Shown here: positions 23,829-23,958 of the stretch, in pieces
Position numbering within the stretch: position 1 is the stretch's first letter
Layout: the number at the start of each line of letters is the position of its first letter
From: Neisseriaceae bacterium
GTDB lineage: Bacteria > Pseudomonadota > Gammaproteobacteria > Burkholderiales > UBA11063
Direction of reading: 5' to 3'
Assembly (NCBI GenBank): GCA_027371515.1
Contig: DAHXMX010000002.1
Coordinates: 1-23,958, forward strand
Length of the DNA stretch: 23,958 nucleotides
Translations under genes and position numbers: made by a program
Notes under the pieces: model-generated
The model's input: the letters and a program-made list of their open reading frames with translations, nothing else
Database searches by the model: none
Told to the model about the DNA's origin: nothing

Positions 23829-23958
23829 TTATTGGAATTGATGCAGGTGGGAGCAAAACACATGCCGTGCTTAGTATTGATGGCGTGATAGTAAATGAAT
23901 GTATTACAGGTTGTGGTAATATTCATAATGATTATCAAGTTGCGTTAAATTCAATTGG
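23825..23958 (+). CDS. BadF/BadG/BcrA/BcrD-type ATPase, probable N-acetylglucosamine-type kinase, 3' truncated by window
   Basis: Only the first 44 codons are present. They open with IIGIDAGGSKTHAVLS, the phosphate-1 loop of ASKHA sugar kinases in the BadF/BadG/BcrA/BcrD family, which includes N-acetylglucosamine kinase-like proteins. VNECITGCGNIHND follows, in line with the G-x-x-N-x-x-x-D stretch of GlcNAc/MurNAc kinases. The start is a TTG at 23825 whose TTGA overlaps the helicase stop by 4 nt, with AAGGTG about 6 nt upstream, so translation is coupled to the helicase. A role in amino-sugar or cell-wall recycling is inference; the rest of the protein is outside the window. Confidence 0.75.
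   Translation, partial: MIIGIDAGGSKTHAVLSIDGVIVNECITGCGNIHNDYQVALNSI

Noticed and set aside
1..23958. Search for CRISPR, IS, phage, toxin-antitoxin or defence genes
   Set aside because: No direct-repeat array, transposase, integrase or recognisable defence protein was seen on either strand; the genes are core metabolism, envelope and repair.

Overview
The window comes from an AT-rich bacterial chromosome and reads as an ordinary core and metabolic region, not a mobile or defence island. It holds 15 protein genes, two of them cut by the window edges. I see no tRNA, rRNA, CRISPR array, transposase, integrase or phage gene. The best lineage clues are the GAPDH, the FabI paralogue beside the PhaJ-Pta/AckA pair, and a radical SAM protein with the CNWRCVYC cluster site. 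By memory all three resemble betaproteobacterial proteins, so I infer a low-GC betaproteobacterium, possibly related to Neisseriales. No search was run, so the assignment is tentative.

Layout: (1) 2-1126, the 3' part of a GT4 glycosyltransferase, converging on (2) a minus-strand pair at 1137-3712, a fused (R)-enoyl-CoA hydratase/phosphate acyltransferase followed by acetate kinase with a 4-nt overlap, read divergently from (3) an enoyl-ACP reductase (fabI-like) at 4028-4801. The 315-nt divergent spacer holds promoters and an unexplained inverted-repeat element. (4) 4807-9572, minus strand: glycogen branching enzyme, then a type I pullulanase whose 5' end looks frameshifted. (5) 9691-11331, a YcbB-like L,D-transpeptidase. 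(6) 11353-13510, minus strand: universal stress protein, radical SAM protein, alpha/beta hydrolase. (7) 13727-14737, GAPDH, divergent from the stress protein across an (AT)11 tract. (8) 14774-21422, minus strand: acyl-CoA ligase, gltX, alr, a dicarboxylate/amino-acid:cation symporter, then an MFS transporter. (9) 21618 to the end: a UvrD-type helicase, then the start of a BadF/BadG-type sugar kinase.

Working together: pullulanase and branching enzyme debranch and branch an intracellular alpha-glucan that feeds glycolysis (GAPDH). PhaJ-Pta plus AckA interconvert acyl-CoA, acyl-phosphate and acid with ATP formation. Alanine racemase and the L,D-transpeptidase both serve peptidoglycan. Most transcription-unit starts have a TGn-TAAAAT-like extended -10 element with a poor -35, a recurring promoter style here.

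Most worth a second look: the probable 1-nt frameshift at a T5/A5 run upstream of the pullulanase TTG start, the operator-like inverted repeat on the transpeptidase promoter with its shared divergent promoter bases, the 72-nt inverted-repeat element upstream of fabI, and the long hairpin at the gapA/MFS convergence. I found no convincing new multi-gene system.
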